A stretch of 64,000 nt of DNA from assembly GCA_949128115.1 (NCBI GenBank), contig OX421967.1, positions 3,524,070-3,588,069 on the forward strand. Reading direction: 5' to 3'. Both the position numbers and the translations under genes were made by a program. Below, in pieces: positions 1 to 11,989 of this stretch. The stretch is from Anaspis maculata (Eukaryota; Arthropoda; Insecta; Coleoptera; Scraptiidae). The stretch's first letter is position 1; every line of letters begins with the position of its first letter. Under the pieces are notes generated by a model. It made no database searches and had not been told where the DNA came from. It saw only the letters and a program-made list of their open reading frames with translations.

Positions 1-3000
1 GACCAGTGAGCAAAATGCCTCTACTATAGGTACTCTAAAATCTTGAAAATTGACCAACAAAAAAGTGCTTTACATTTTATCGAAAATAAATTAACACTTC
101 AGCTTCACTTTTTTTTACTCCCGTTTTGGGCGAAACGTTGCGTAAAATATACAATTTGCTGTTTTTTACCGTTCTGCCCAAAAACCCAAAAAAAGAATTT
201 TACATACAAAATGTAAAGCCTATTTTTGTTAGTCTATCCACAAAATTTCAAGCCCTGAGACTTCCGTAAGTGTCCGGTCAGTGAGGTTTCATATCCGGTC
301 AGTGAAATAGCCATGTAAGAAAAAGGGGATGGAGAACGAATGTTTCTTCGACAAAATGTTGAGCCTATTTTTGTTAGTCTATCCACAAAATTTTAAGTTC
401 CTGAGACTTCCGTAAGTGTCCGGTCAGTGAGATTTCATTTCCGGTCAGTAAAATACTCATGTATGGAAAAGAGGATGAAAAGCGAATGTTTCTTCGACAA
501 AATGTGAAGCCTATTTTTGTTAGTCTATCCACAAAATTTCAAGCTCCTGAGACTTCCGTAAGTGTCCGGTCAGTGAGGTTTCATTTCCGGTCAGTGAAAT
601 AGCCATGTATGAAAAAGGGGATGAGAATCGAATGTTTCTTCGCCAAAATGTTGAGCCTATTTTTGTTAGCCTATCCACAAACTTTCAAGTTCCTGAGACT
701 TCCGTAAGTGTCCGGTCAGTGAGGTTTCATTTCCGGTCAGTAAAATAGTCATGTATGGAAAAGGGGATGAAAAGCGAATGTTTCTTCGACAAAATGTTAA
801 GCCTATTTTTGTTAGCCTATCCACAAAATTTCAAGTTCCTGAGACTTCCGTAAGTGTCCGGTCAGTGAGGTTTCATTTCCGGTCAGTAAAATAGCCAATT
901 ATGAAAAAGGGGATGAAAAGCGAATGTTTCTTCGACAAAATGTTGAGCCTATTTTCGTTAGTCTATTCACCAAATTTCAAGTTCCTAAGACTTTCGTAAG
1001 TGTCCGGTCAGTGAGGTTTCATTTCCGGTCAGTAAAATAGCCAATTATGGAAAAGGGGATGAAAAGCGAATGTTTCTTCGACAAAATGTTAAGCCTATTT
1101 TTGTTAGTCTATCCACAAAATTTCAAGCTTCTGAAACTTCCGTAAGTGTCCGGTCAGTGAGGTTTCAGTTCCGGTCAGTGAAATAGCCATGTATGAAAAA
1201 GGGGATGAGAAACGAATGTTTCTTCGACAAAATGTTGAGCCTATTTTTGTTAGTCTATCCACAAAATTTCAAGTTCCTGAGACTTCCGTAAGTGTCCGGT
1301 CAGTGAGGTTTCATTTCCGGTCAGTAAAATAGTCATGTATGGAAAAGGGGATTAAAAGCGAATGTTTCTTTGACAAAATGTTGAGCCTATTTTTGTTAGT
1401 CTATCCACAAAATTACAAGTTCCTGAGACTTCCGTAAGTGTCCGGTCAGTGAGATTTCGTTTCCGGTCAGTAAAATAGTCATGTATGGAAAAGGGGATGG
1501 AAAGCGAATGTTTCTTCGACAAAATGTTAAGCCTATTTTTGTTGGTCTATCCACAAAATTCCAAGCTCCTGAGACTTCCGTAAGTGTCCGGTCAGTGAGG
1601 TTTCATTTCCGGTCAGTGAAATAGGCATGTATGAAAAAGGGGATGAGAAGCGAATGTTTCTTCGACAAAATGTTGAGCCTATTTTTGTTAGCCTATCCAC
1701 AAAATATCAAGTTCCTGGGACTTCCGTAAGTGTCCGGTCAGTGAGGTTTCATTTCCGGTCAGTAAAATAGTCATGTATGGAAAAGGGGATGGAAAGCGAA
1801 TATTTCTTCGACAAAATGTTAAGCCTATTTTTGTTAGTCTATCCACAAAATTTCAAGTATCTGAGACTTCCGTGAGTGTCTAGTCAGTGAGATTTTATTT
1901 CCGGTCAGTGAAATAGCCATGGAAGAAAAAGGGGATAAAAAGCGAATGTTTCTTCGACAAAATGTTAAGCCTATTTTTGTTAGTCTATCCACACAATTTC
2001 AAGTTCCTGAGACTTCCGTAAGTGTCCGGTCAATGAGGTCTCATTTCCGGTCAGTAAAATAGCCATGTATGAAAAAAGGGATGAAAAGCGAATGCTTCTT
2101 CGACAAAATGTTGAGCCTATTTTTGTTAGTCTATCCACAAAATTTCAAGTTCCTGAGACTTCCGTAAGGGTCCGGTCAGTAAGGTTTCATATCCGGTCAG
2201 TGAAATAGCCATGTAAGAAAAAGGGGATGAAAAACAAATGTTTCTTCGACAAAATGTTAAGCTTATTTTTGTTAGTCTATCCACAAAATTTCAAGTTCCT
2301 GAGACTTCTGTAAGTGTCCGGTTAGTGAGGTTTCATTTCCGGTCAGTGAAATAGCCATGTATGAAAAAAGGGATGAAAAACAAATGTTTCTTAGACAAAA
2401 TGTTAAGCTTATTTTTGTTAGTCTATCCACAAAATTTCAAGTTCCTGAGACTTCCGTAAGTGTCCGGTCAGTGAGGTTTCATTTCCGGTCAGTAAAATAG
2501 TCATGTATGGAAAAAGGCATGAAAAGCGAATGTTTCTTCGACAAAATGTTGAGCCTATTTTTGTTAGCCTATCCACAAAATTTCAAGTTCCTGAGACTTC
2601 CGTAAGTGTCCGGTCAGTGAGGTTTCATTTCCGGTCAGTAAAATAGTCATGTATGGAAAAGGGGTTGAAAAGCGAATGTTTCTTCGACAAAATGTTAAGC
2701 CTATTTTTGCTAGTCTATCCACAAAATTTCAAATTCCTGAGACTTCCGTAAGTGTCCGGTCAGTGAGATTTCATTTCCGGTCAGTAAAATAGTCATGTAT
2801 GGAAAAGGGGATGAAAAGCGAATGTATCTTCGACAAAATGTTGAGCCTATTTTTGTTAGCCTATCCACAAAATTTCAAGTTCCTGAGACTTCCGTAAGTA
2901 TCCGGTCAGTGAGGTTTTATTTCCGGTCAGTAAAATAGCCATGTATGAAAAAAGGGATGAAAAGCGAATGTTTCTTCGACAAAATGTTGAGCCTATTTTT

Positions 3001-6000
3001 GTTAGTCTATCCACAAACTTTCAAGTTCCTGAGACTTCCGTAAGTGTCCGGTCAGTGAGGTTTCATATCCGGTCAGTAAAATAACCATGCAAGAAAAAGG
3101 GGATGAAAAACGAATGTTTCTTCGACAAAATCTTGAGCCTATTTTTGTTAGCCTATCCACAAAATTTCAAGCTCCTGAGACTTCCGTAAGTGTCCGGTCA
3201 GTGAGGTTTCATTTCCGGTCAGTGAAATAGCCATGTATGAAAAAGGGGATGAGAAGCGAATGTTTCTCCGACAAAATGTTGAGCCTATTTTTGTTAGCCT
3301 ATCCACAAAATTTCAAGTTCCTGAGACTTCCGTAAGTGTCCGGTCAGTGAGGTTTCATTTCCGGTCAGTGAAATAGCCATGTATGAAAAAGGGGTTGAGA
3401 AGCGAATGTTTCTTTGACAAAATGTTGAGCCTATTTTTGTTAGTCTATCCACAAAATTTCAAGCTCCTGAGACTTCCGTAAGTGTCCGGTCAGTGAGGTT
3501 TCATTTCCGGTCAGTAAAATAGTCATGTATGGAAAAAGAGATGAAAAGCGAATGTTTCTTCGACAAAATGTTAAGCCTATTTTTGTTGGCCTATCCACAA
3601 AATTTCAAGTTCCTGAGACTTCCGTAAGTGTCCGGTCAGTGAGATTTCATTTCCGGTCAGTAAAATAGTCATGTATGGAAAAGGGGATGAAAAGCGAATG
3701 TTTCTTCGACAAAATGTTAAGCCTATTTCTGTTAGCCTATCCACAAAATTTCAAGTTCCTGAGACTTCCGTAAGTGTCCGTGAGGTTTCATTTCCGGTCA
3801 GTGAAATAGCCATGTATGAAAAAGGGGATGAGAAGCGAATGTTTCTCCGACAAAATGTTGAGCCTATTTTTGTTAGCCTATCCACAAAATTTCAAGTTCC
3901 TGAGACTTCCGTAAGTGTCCGGTCAGTGAGGTTTCATTTCCGGTCAGTGAAATAGCCATGTATGAAAAAGGGGTTGAGAAGCGAATGTTTCTTTGACAAA
4001 ATGTTGAGCCTATTTTTGTTAGTCTATCCACAAAATTTCAAGCTCCTGAGACTTCCGTAAGTGTCCGGTCAGTGAGGTTTCATTTCCGGTCAGTAAAATA
4101 GTCATGTATGGAAAAAGAGATGAAAAGCGAATGTTTCTTCGACAAAATGTTAAGCCTATTTTTGTTGGCCTATCCACAAAATTTCAAGTTCCTGAGACTT
4201 CCGTAAGTGTCCGGTCAGTGAGATTTCATTTCCGGTCAGTAAAATAGTCATGTATGGAAAAGGGGATGAAAAGCGAATGTTTCTTCGACAAAATGTTAAG
4301 CCTATTTCTGTTAGCCTATCCACAAAATTTCAAGTTCCTGAGACTTCCGTAAGTGTCCGGTCAGTGAGATTTCATTTCCGGTCAGTAAAATAGTCATGTA
4401 TTGTAAAGGGGATGAAAAGCAAATGTTTCTTCGATAAAATGTTAAGCCTATTTTTGTTAGTCTATCCACAAAATTTCAAGTTCCTGAGACTTCCGTAAAT
4501 GTCCGGTCAGTGAGGTTTCATTTCCGGTCAGTAAAATAGCCATGTATGAAAAAGGGGATGAGAAGCGAATGTTTCTCCGACAAAATGTTGAGCCTATTTT
4601 TGTTAGCCTATCCACAAAATTTCAAGTTCCTGAGACTTCCGTAAGTGTCCGGTCAGTGAGGTTTCATTTCCGGTCAGTGAAATAGCCATGTATGAAAAAG
4701 GGGTTGAGAAGCGAATGTTTCTTTGACAAAATGTTGAGCCTATTTTTGTTAGTCTATCCAAAAAATTTCAAGCTCCTGAGACTTCCGTAAGTGTCCGGTC
4801 AGTGAGGTTTCATTTCCGGTCAGTAAAATAGTCATGTATGGAAAAGGAGATGAAAAGCGAATGTTTCTTCGACAAAATGTTAAGCCTATTTTTGTTAGCC
4901 TATCCACAAAATTTCAAGTTCCTGAGACTTCCGTAAGTGTCCGGTCAGTGAGATTTCATTTCCGGTCAGTAAAATAGTCATGTATGGAAAAGGGGATGAA
5001 AAGCGAATGTTTCTTCGACAAAATGTTAAGCCTATTTCTGTTAGCCTATCCACAAAATTTCAAGTTCCTGAGACTTCCGTAAGTGTCCGTGAGGTTTCAT
5101 ATCCGGTCAGTGAAATAGCCATGTAAGAAAAAGGGGATGAAAAACGAATGTTTCTTCGACAAAATGTTAAGCCTATTTTTGTTAGTCTATCCACAAAATT
5201 TCAAGTTCCTGAGACTTCCGTAAGTGTCCGGTCAGTGAGATTTCATTTCCGGTCAGTAAAATAGTCATGTATGGAAAAGGGGATAAAAAGCGAATGTTTC
5301 TTCGACAAAATGTTAAGCCTATTTTTGTTAGTCTATCCACAAAATTTCAAGTTCCTGAGACTTCCGTAAGTGTCCGGTCAGTGAGATTTCATTTCCGGTC
5401 AGTAAAATAGTCATGTATGGAAAAGGGGATAAAAAGCGAATGTTTCTTCGACAAAATGTTAAGCCTATTTTTGTTAGCCTATCCACAAAATTTCAAGTTC
5501 CTGAGACTTCCGTAAGTGTCCGGTCAGTGAGATTTCATTTCCGGTCAGTAAAATAGTCATGTATTGTAAAGGGGATGAAAAGCAAATGTTTCTTCGACAA
5601 AATGTTAAGCCTATTTTTGTTAGTCTATCCACAAAATTTTAAGTTCCTGAGACTTCCGTAAGTGTCCGGTCAGTGAGATTTCATTTCCGGTCAGTAAAAT
5701 ACTCATGTATGGAAAAGAGGATGAAAAGCGAATGTTTCTTCGACAAAATGTGAAGCCTATTTTTGTTAGTCTATCCACAAAATTTCAAGCTCCTGAGACT
5801 TCCGTAAGTGTCCGGTCAGTGAGGTTTCATTTCCGGTCAGTGAAATAGCCATGTATGAAAAAGGGGATGAGAATCGAATGTTTCTTCGCCAAAATGTTGA
5901 GCCTATTTTTGTTAGCCTATCCACAAACTTTCAAGTTCCTGAGACTTCCGTAAGTGTCCGGTCAGTGAGGTTTCATTTCCGGTCAGTAAAATAGTCATGT

Positions 6001-7168
6001 AGGTATGGAAAAAAGGATGAAAAGCGAATGTTTCTTCGACAAAGTGTTGAGCCCATTTTTGTTAGCCTATCCACAAAATTTCAAGTTCCTGAGACTTTCG
6101 TAAGTGTCCGGTCAGTGAGGTTTTATTTCCGGTCAGTAAAATAGCCATGTGTGAAAAAGGGGATGAAAAGCGAATGTTTCTTCGACAAAATGTTAAGCTT
6201 ATTTTTGTTAGTCTATCCACAAAATTCCAAGTTCCTGAGACTTCCGTAAGTGTCCGGTCAGTGAGGTTTTATTTCCGGTCAGTAAAATAGCCATGTATGA
6301 AAAAGGGGATGAAAAGTGAATGTTTTTTCGACAAAATGTTCAGCCTATTTTTGTTAGTCTATCCACAAAATTTCAAGTTCCTGAGACTTTCGTAAGTGTC
6401 CGGTCAGTGAGGTTTTATTTCCGGTCAGTAAAATAGCCATGTGTGAAAAAGGGGATGAAAAGCGAATGTTTCTTCGACAAAATGTTAAGCCTATTTTTGT
6501 TAGTCTATCCACAAAATTCCAAGTTCCTGAGACTTCCGTAAGTGTCCGGTCAGTGAGGTTTTATTTCCGGTCAGTAAAATAGCCATGTATGAAAAAGGGG
6601 ATGAAAAGTGAATGTTTTTTCGACAAAATGTTCAGCCTATTTTTGTTAGTCTATCCACAAAATTTCAAGTTCCTGAGACTTCCGTAAGTGTCCGATCAGT
6701 GAGGTTTTATTTCCGGTCAGTAAAATAGCCATGTATGAAAAAGGGAATGAAAAGCGAATGTTTCTTCGACAAAATGTTGAGCCTGTTTTTGTTAGTCTAT
6801 CCAGAAAATTTAAAGTTCCTGAGACTTTTGTAAGTGTCCGGTCAGTAAGGTTTCATTTCGTTCCGGTCAGTAAAATAGCCGGGAGTAAAAAGGGCGAAGT
6901 GTAAATTTTTTTCGATAAAATGTAAAGCGTTTTTTTGTTGGTAAATTTACAAGGTTTTAGTTCTTGAGACTGCCCTAATGAGTTTTTATTCAGCTCAGGT
7001 TTTTTCGAGGGTTTTTTCTGTTTAGCAAAACAATGAGTGTACGAAATGGGGGACGACTGGGATAAAGTTTTCTACTGCTGCTGTTGATAGGTGACCAGTA
7101 TTCAGTAAGAGTAGAGGTGTCTTTCTTATAAACGAGTACCTATACTAGAGGCATTTTGCTGACTGGTC
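1..7168. mobile_element. Satellite-filled element bounded by inverted repeats (left edge may be cut by the window)
   Basis: The first 125 bases read as the reverse complement of 6876-7168. The outer match pairs bases 1-35 with 7133-7168 (core AGGCATTTTGCT). The inner match pairs about 36-125 with about 6880-6972 (core CTTTACATTTTATCGAAAA). The right arm has about 160 extra bases (6973-7132) that the left lacks. Everything between the arms is a 146-bp tandem repeat. The layout is that of a non-autonomous DNA element whose interior has been amplified. No transposase frame is present. Because the left arm begins at base 1, the element could extend further left. Confidence 0.7.
190..6875. repeat. 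146-bp satellite array, about 46 monomers
   Basis: The landmark CTTCCGTAAGTGTCCGGTCAG recurs at 261, 407, 553, 699 and onward with an exact 146-base spacing. Each monomer carries two CCGGTCAGT boxes about 26 bases apart and a conserved GACAAAATGTTxAGCCTATTT block. Monomers differ by a few substitutions (for example GTCATGTATGG versus CCATGTATGAA variants). Two monomers (near 3779 and 5090) share a 5-base deletion that removes one GGTCA. Open frames across the array, such as one at 3671-3955, are by-products of the repeat and not genes. Confidence 0.95.
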
Positions 7169-7489
7169 AATAGTCAGTTGGTCGGTAAAATACCCACATT
7201 TTACTGACCTGTCAGTAATCAGTCGGTCAGTTGGTCAGTAAAATAGCCACAATTTACTGACCGGTCAGTAGTCAGTCGGTCAGTAAAATAGATTTCCCTA
7301 ATTTCAAACGACTTTATTATACCTTGCGGCACATTAAATTGTAGGTGATAATAGTTGTTTACACACAAGGCAGCAAGAAAATAATCATAAGAAACACTTG
7401 ACACTTGAACAATAATAAGATTTTCCGATAAGTGTGACATGACGTGACATTTATCGGTCATCCTTGCAAGTCCCCATCCGTGGTATTGT
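7169..7489. repeat. GGTCAGT-rich flank, then unassigned sequence
   Basis: From 7169 to 7290 the words GGTCAGT and ACTGACC alternate on both strands and include GGTCAGTAAAATAG, which is also part of the satellite monomer. This may be the older sequence from which the satellite was amplified. From 7291 to 7489 I see nothing assignable; a short minus-strand open frame there lacks any recognisable feature. Confidence 0.55.
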
Positions 7490-7646
7490 CTGTATGAGAA
7501 GACCTAAAGGAACACCGTACACTGGAACCAAACGATGTCTTCAGGCGGAAGCGCTTCGGGGACCATGTTTCGACTGTGTGGTCTTCAAGAGCCTTCCATG
7601 ATTCATTTTACACGAACATTTCGCACAATGCAACCAAAACGATGAC
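7490..7646 (-). pseudogene. Decayed extra zinc fingers beyond the stop of zinc-finger gene 1
   Basis: Continuing past the stop of the gene at 7647, the minus strand still encodes finger-like pieces in shifted frames: a CAKCSCK start with a distant KH end near 7560-7620, and the beginning of another finger near 7510-7550 (SAEDIVWFQC-like in one frame). An indel and a TGA sit where the family linker normally has a glutamate codon. The ancestral array was therefore probably at least two fingers longer. Confidence 0.6.
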
Positions 7647-8807
7647 TCAAGCGGGAGCATGTTCCAACAAACGGTGCCGTTTCAAATCGTCCGTGCGTTC
7701 AGACTTGAATGAACACTGAGCACACTGAAACGATACGATGCGTCCAGTCGCAAAATGTTTCGACAAATCATGCATTTTCAATAGGTATATGAGTTTGGAT
7801 TTATATGAACACTTTGCACATAGATACCAAAAGATGTTTTCGGCGGCAGCATGGTTCGAAATATTATGCATTTTCAAATCGATCTTGCGTTTAGATCTAT
7901 ACGAACACTTTGCACATTGAAGCCAAAAGATACCATCAGCGGCATCATGCTTCGGCATATGCTTTTTCACATCGCCCTTGCGTTTAGATTTATATGAACA
8001 CTTTGCACATCGGAACCAGACGATGTCTTCGGCTGCAGCATGTTTCGACTTAATGTGCTTATTCAAATACGATCTTTGATGGGTTTTAAATGAACATTTT
8101 GCACACTGAAACCAAACGATGTCTTCAGCGACCGCATGTCTCAACATAATGTGCTTGTTCAAAGAAGCTTTACGTTTGCCTCTATACGTACATTTTGCAC
8201 ACTGGAACCAAGTGATGTCTTCAGCGGCAGCATGTTTCGAATTATTATGCACTTTCAAATCGCTCTTGCGCCTAGATTTATATGAACACTCTGCACACCG
8301 AAACCAAAAGATGTCTTCAGCGGCCGTATGTTTCGACACATCGTGCATTTTCAAATTTTTTTTTCGTTCGGTTTTATATGAACATTTTGCACATTGAAAA
8401 CTCGGCATGTGCGTTTTCAAATCTTTCTTTTGCTTCGGTTTCAGTGTTGCTGCCAAACGATGTGAGTCCGTGTGTTTTACCAAAAGCAAAGTGGAATCGG
8501 ACCTGAATCGGCAAAAATTGCAAGGTAATTTATAGACTTCTTCATTGCAGAATGAGCTTCGTCCAATGCTTTCGTCGATCCTGCCGTGATGGCTGCGTTT
8601 GCAGCTCGGTTTGCAGTGTTCGTACAAATCCCAATTGTGATAACCCTTGAATTCGCAGCAAATGCGCGGAAACTGCTCGGGTTCTACGATGGCATGGAAC
8701 AGTTCTGCGGCGTAAACATTTCTGTGGGCTCTTTGAACGTGGTGTTCTAGTTGAAACTTCAGTTCAAACTCATATGAACATTGTTGACACCGATGTTTCT
8801 CCTCCAT
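7647..8807 (-). CDS. C2H2 zinc-finger protein 1 (386 aa, about 11 fingers)
   Basis: Probable nuclear DNA-binding protein. The N-terminus (residues 1-120) holds three spaced fingers: C7/C10/H23/H28, a CCEFKGYHNWDLYEHC finger near 50-65, and a CNFCRFRSD finger near 96-116. Residues 139-383 form an eight-finger array of the type C-x2-C-x12-H-x3/4-H. Fingers are joined by a linker like AAAEDIVWFQCAKC, much longer than the usual TGEKP. The ATG at 8807 lies two bases after a TTTTCAG acceptor, so coding starts at the beginning of an exon. No ZAD, KRAB, BTB or other partner domain is visible. The array ends early compared with its paralogues (see the decayed fingers just downstream). DNA target unknown. 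Confidence 0.88.
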   Translation of the reverse strand: MEEKHRCQQCSYEFELKFQLEHHVQRAHRNVYAAELFHAIVEPEQFPRICCEFKGYHNWDLYEHCKPSCKRSHHGRIDESIGRSSFCNEEVYKLPCNFCRFRSDSTLLLVKHTDSHRLAATLKPKQKKDLKTHMPSFQCAKCSYKTERKKNLKMHDVSKHTAAEDIFWFRCAECSYKSRRKSDLKVHNNSKHAAAEDITWFQCAKCTYRGKRKASLNKHIMLRHAVAEDIVWFQCAKCSFKTHQRSYLNKHIKSKHAAAEDIVWFRCAKCSYKSKRKGDVKKHMPKHDAADGIFWLQCAKCSYRSKRKIDLKMHNISNHAAAENIFWYLCAKCSYKSKLIYLLKMHDLSKHFATGRIVSFQCAQCSFKSERTDDLKRHRLLEHAPA

Positions 8808-9218
8808 GACTGAAAATCAGGAGCACTTATTAGTGGTAACGACAGGTGTGCTTACTGTTGAACATTTTATTCGATTTCAACTCTCTATCTACTTACGTAC
8901 AGAATCCGTTCTGAGCGGCAGCAGTTCTGATCAATATTGGATACCTAGGTAGGTACCTATGAAGATTATTTTGATTTTATCAAGTGTTTATTTTGCTTGA
9001 ATAAACTCAACACTGCTCCGTAACAATGACTGTACTTTCTACAGGCACAAGCCGCAAAAGGCACAACAAAATGACACAGACAGACACCATTTTGTAACTA
9101 CCTACTGTCATAAAATTGCCACACTTCAGGGAGCTAACATCTCTAAACAATTTTGGTTAAGGGTTGCTAGATTATCGACAGCTTTGGCTGTACAAGGGTT
9201 ACGCAATCATCCGTTGCT
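8808..9218 (-). promoter_or_regulatory. Leader intron and upstream region of zinc-finger gene 1
   Basis: On the minus strand a GTAAGT donor begins at 8896 and a TTTTCAG acceptor ends at 8810, giving an 87-base intron in the 5' untranslated leader. Sequence further upstream (to about 9050) resembles the region upstream of zinc-finger gene 2 (about 23450-23610), including CTATGAAGATTATTT and an ATAAACT.AACACTGC stretch, so promoter and leader were duplicated together with the gene. No clear TATA box was identified. Confidence 0.6.
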
Positions 9219-9221
9219 AAG

Positions 9222-11370
9222 TAGCCCAGGCGCCAGGGAAAAAAAATAAGGAAATAATTGTTTCCTGGCTGGAAACTAGCTCAAAACGATCTGTGTGGCT
9301 TAGGTTTTGACATACTAGTTTCCCCCCTTTCGGAAATGTTGGCGTCATGTCGCCATCATCAACAAGAAGTGCACCAGCGTGGTTTTTGCCGAATATCTTA
9401 ATTTTGGGTCATCTGACAGCAAAAGATGTAAGGAGTCATTTTGAAGCCTATGAAATTTCCTACAGTTTGGTTTTTCAATCAATTTTCTGCAACTTATGGT
9501 TTTTGAGATAGAGCTTCTGGAAGCGAGAGTCATTGTCGTGAAAGCTCCATGGCCACTTGACTCGAAAAACTAAAATGTCAATGTGGCAAAAAAATTTCAA
9601 AATGAGATTACTCGAGAATTCTTCATGCTATAGTTGCGGTGATGGTCTTAAACTCTTCCTCTTGAACCGTAGATTACGAATATTGAAAAGTCAAAAACGT
9701 CACATTGTACATATACAGGGTGTACTACGGGAATCAAATCAGAACTGAGGAATTTGACATATTTCTTCGATTTAGCCTATGCGAAACTCTAAGCACTTAT
9801 TACGAGTCCAATATCAATATGCATTGCTCTGTAAGCTTCACTTGATACACTCAAGAAGTGGTCAGCTCACAGCCTTCCTGTAAAATGTTTTGAAGGCCCT
9901 CTGAAATCATCAAAATTTACAGTAGCAAGAAATGTATGTAACAGTATATTATATACCAAGGAACCAAAGTGAATAGGCTACTTCGTTTGGGCAGATGCGC
10001 ATGCTTGAAAGCTCCAAATTTTGAAAACTTTCGTACACCTGTCAGTTGAATGGCAACGCTGCATGCTCTGTCTAGCCGCCTGACCAACAACTGGTTCCTG
10101 GCAGTCACTTTTATACATACCGTAAATGCATCTCTTCGTAGCTTCTTTGAACTTCCTTCTCGATACAGCCATTTTCAACCGGTTCTGTTCTTTCGTCAAA
10201 ACATGAGCAAATGAAATGTAGGTCAGGTAGAAACGAGAAGTGTGATGATAATTGTCACAAGTGGCAGTTGGCGCCGATGTCTTGTTGTTTTGTGCGCTGT
10301 TGCCATTTTCGTTGTTCCTGAACTTCCACAAATAATCATTCAAGTTAATTTCAATTAAACATTTCCTTTGAATATACAAAAAGGGTATCTAACATTCAAC
10401 CAAATTATTTGTGGAATTTTAGGTGCACTACAATATTTTTTACTGTTAATTTTCAATATCGGTGTACGAAACTATGAAATTCGCGCCAGACATGCGCACT
10501 CAAAAAAACCGAAACGAAGAGACCTATTTTTGATCCCTTGGGTGAAGTTTGTTGCTCGAGGGCCCTTTGGGTCCAAATACCCAAATTGAAAATTCACTTT
10601 GGTCCCTTGGTATATAATATACTGTTATATACATTCCTTGGTACTGTAATTTTTTAATATTTTGATGATTTCAGAGGGCCTTCAAAACATTTTACAGTAA
10701 AGCTGTGAGCTGACCACTTCTTTAGTGTTAGTGTATAAGGTGAAGCTTACAGAGCAAATCCATATTGATATTGGACTCGTGTTAGGTGCTTAGAGTGTCG
10801 CATATAGGCTAAATCGAAGAAATATGTGAAATTTCTCTGATCTGATTTGATTCCCTCAGTACACCTGTATATGTACAATGTGACGTTTTTGACTTTTCAA
10901 TATTCGTAATTAACGGTTCAAGAGGAGGAGTTTAAGACCATCACCGCAACTATAGCATGAAGGATTCTCGAGAAATCTCATTGTGAAATTTTTTTGTCAC
11001 ATCGACATTTTAGTTTTTCGAGTCAAGTGGCCATGGAGCTTTTACGACAATGCTTCTCGCTTCCAGAAGCTCTATCTCAAAGACCATAGGTCGCAGAAAG
11101 GTCATTTAAAAACTATTCCGTAGGGAATTTAATTGGTTTCAAAATGACTTCTCACATCTTTTGCTGTCAGATGGCCCAAAATCAAGATATTCGGCAAAAA
11201 CCACGCTGGTGCACTTCTTGTTGATGATGACGACATGACGCCGACATTTCCGAAAGGGGGGAAGTTAGTATGTCAAAACCTAAGCCACACAGATCGTTTT
11301 AAGCTAGTTTCCAGCCAGGAAACAATTATTTCCCTATTGAGCTGATTTCTGCTCCCTGGCGCCTGGGCTA
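9222..11370. mobile_element. 2.15-kb foldback (snap-back) element
   Basis: The ends are TAGCCCAGGCGCCAGGGA (9222) and its reverse complement (ending 11370), flanked on both sides by AAG (9219-9221 and 11371-11373), a possible 3-bp target duplication. The two halves are inverted copies over most of their length: for example 9340-9450 pairs with about 11130-11240, and 9930-9975 pairs with 10594-10640. The pairing continues inward to an apex near 10370, where TTCCACAAATAAT (about 10325) meets ATTATTTGTGGAA (about 10405). About 270 bases at 10050-10320 are unpaired. A minus-strand open frame (9978-10379) spans the loop but has no recognised domain. Confidence 0.85.
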
Positions 11371-11574
11371 AAGGGCCGATGGGAGGGGCTAAAATTCAGC
11401 TATGTGTCAAAATTTATCATAAGCGGAGAGAAAAGGAAATTTGCGGGGTCCGGTGCTGTTGCTTGATGTCCGCAACCGAACATACATGAAAATTTCATTC
11501 ATATAGCAGCATAAAAGACGTGTTTTGAAACTCATCGAGCAAGTCATATCCACCTAGGCCCCTAGGGTTACCAT

Positions 11575-11989
11575 AAGCCTTTCTCAGTTTCCAGGACAAT
11601 AATTTCTCAAAATCCGGACAAAATCCGGACATTCTTAGGTAGGTGCATATAGCATGACCTCGAGCATGACCTTTTTTATTATTTATTTTTTTTTCTTCAC
11701 TTTTTTATGAAATTACGATTACAAACTGCAAGGTTAGCAAGTTAGCAAAAGGATTCGTGCCGACTTGATCATTATCGGTTATGGTGGTACGACTGCTGAA
11801 AGTCACTGCGCGGCGCCAAATTCGAAAGAGCGAAATCAGCTGTTGGGTATGGTGGTATGCGGCATGCGTTGTCCGATAGGCGATCATATGTATTCATTTT
11901 CCCGGACGCTATCAACTTTTCCGGCCGGACTTCCCCGGACGCCTCAAAAACCCAAACATGTCCGGGTAAATCCGGACGTATGGTAACCC
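11575..11989. mobile_element. 415-bp terminal-inverted-repeat element
   Basis: The ends are GGGTTACCATA (11575) and TATGGTAACCC (ending 11989), each flanked by TA. Subterminal CCGGACA-type words (AATCCGGAC, GTCCGGGTAAAT) recur near both ends. No transposase frame is present. The 10-base word ATATCCACCT occurs both at 11547-11556 and at 11991-12000, outside the element. Confidence 0.7.

Noticed and set aside
3671..3955. 94-codon frame in the satellite
   Set aside because: It spans two monomers and exists only because a 5-base deletion shifts the frame; it is a repeat by-product.
9978..10379. 133-codon minus-strand frame in the foldback loop as a transposase
   Set aside because: No catalytic motif or similarity was seen, and part of it overlaps the paired arms.
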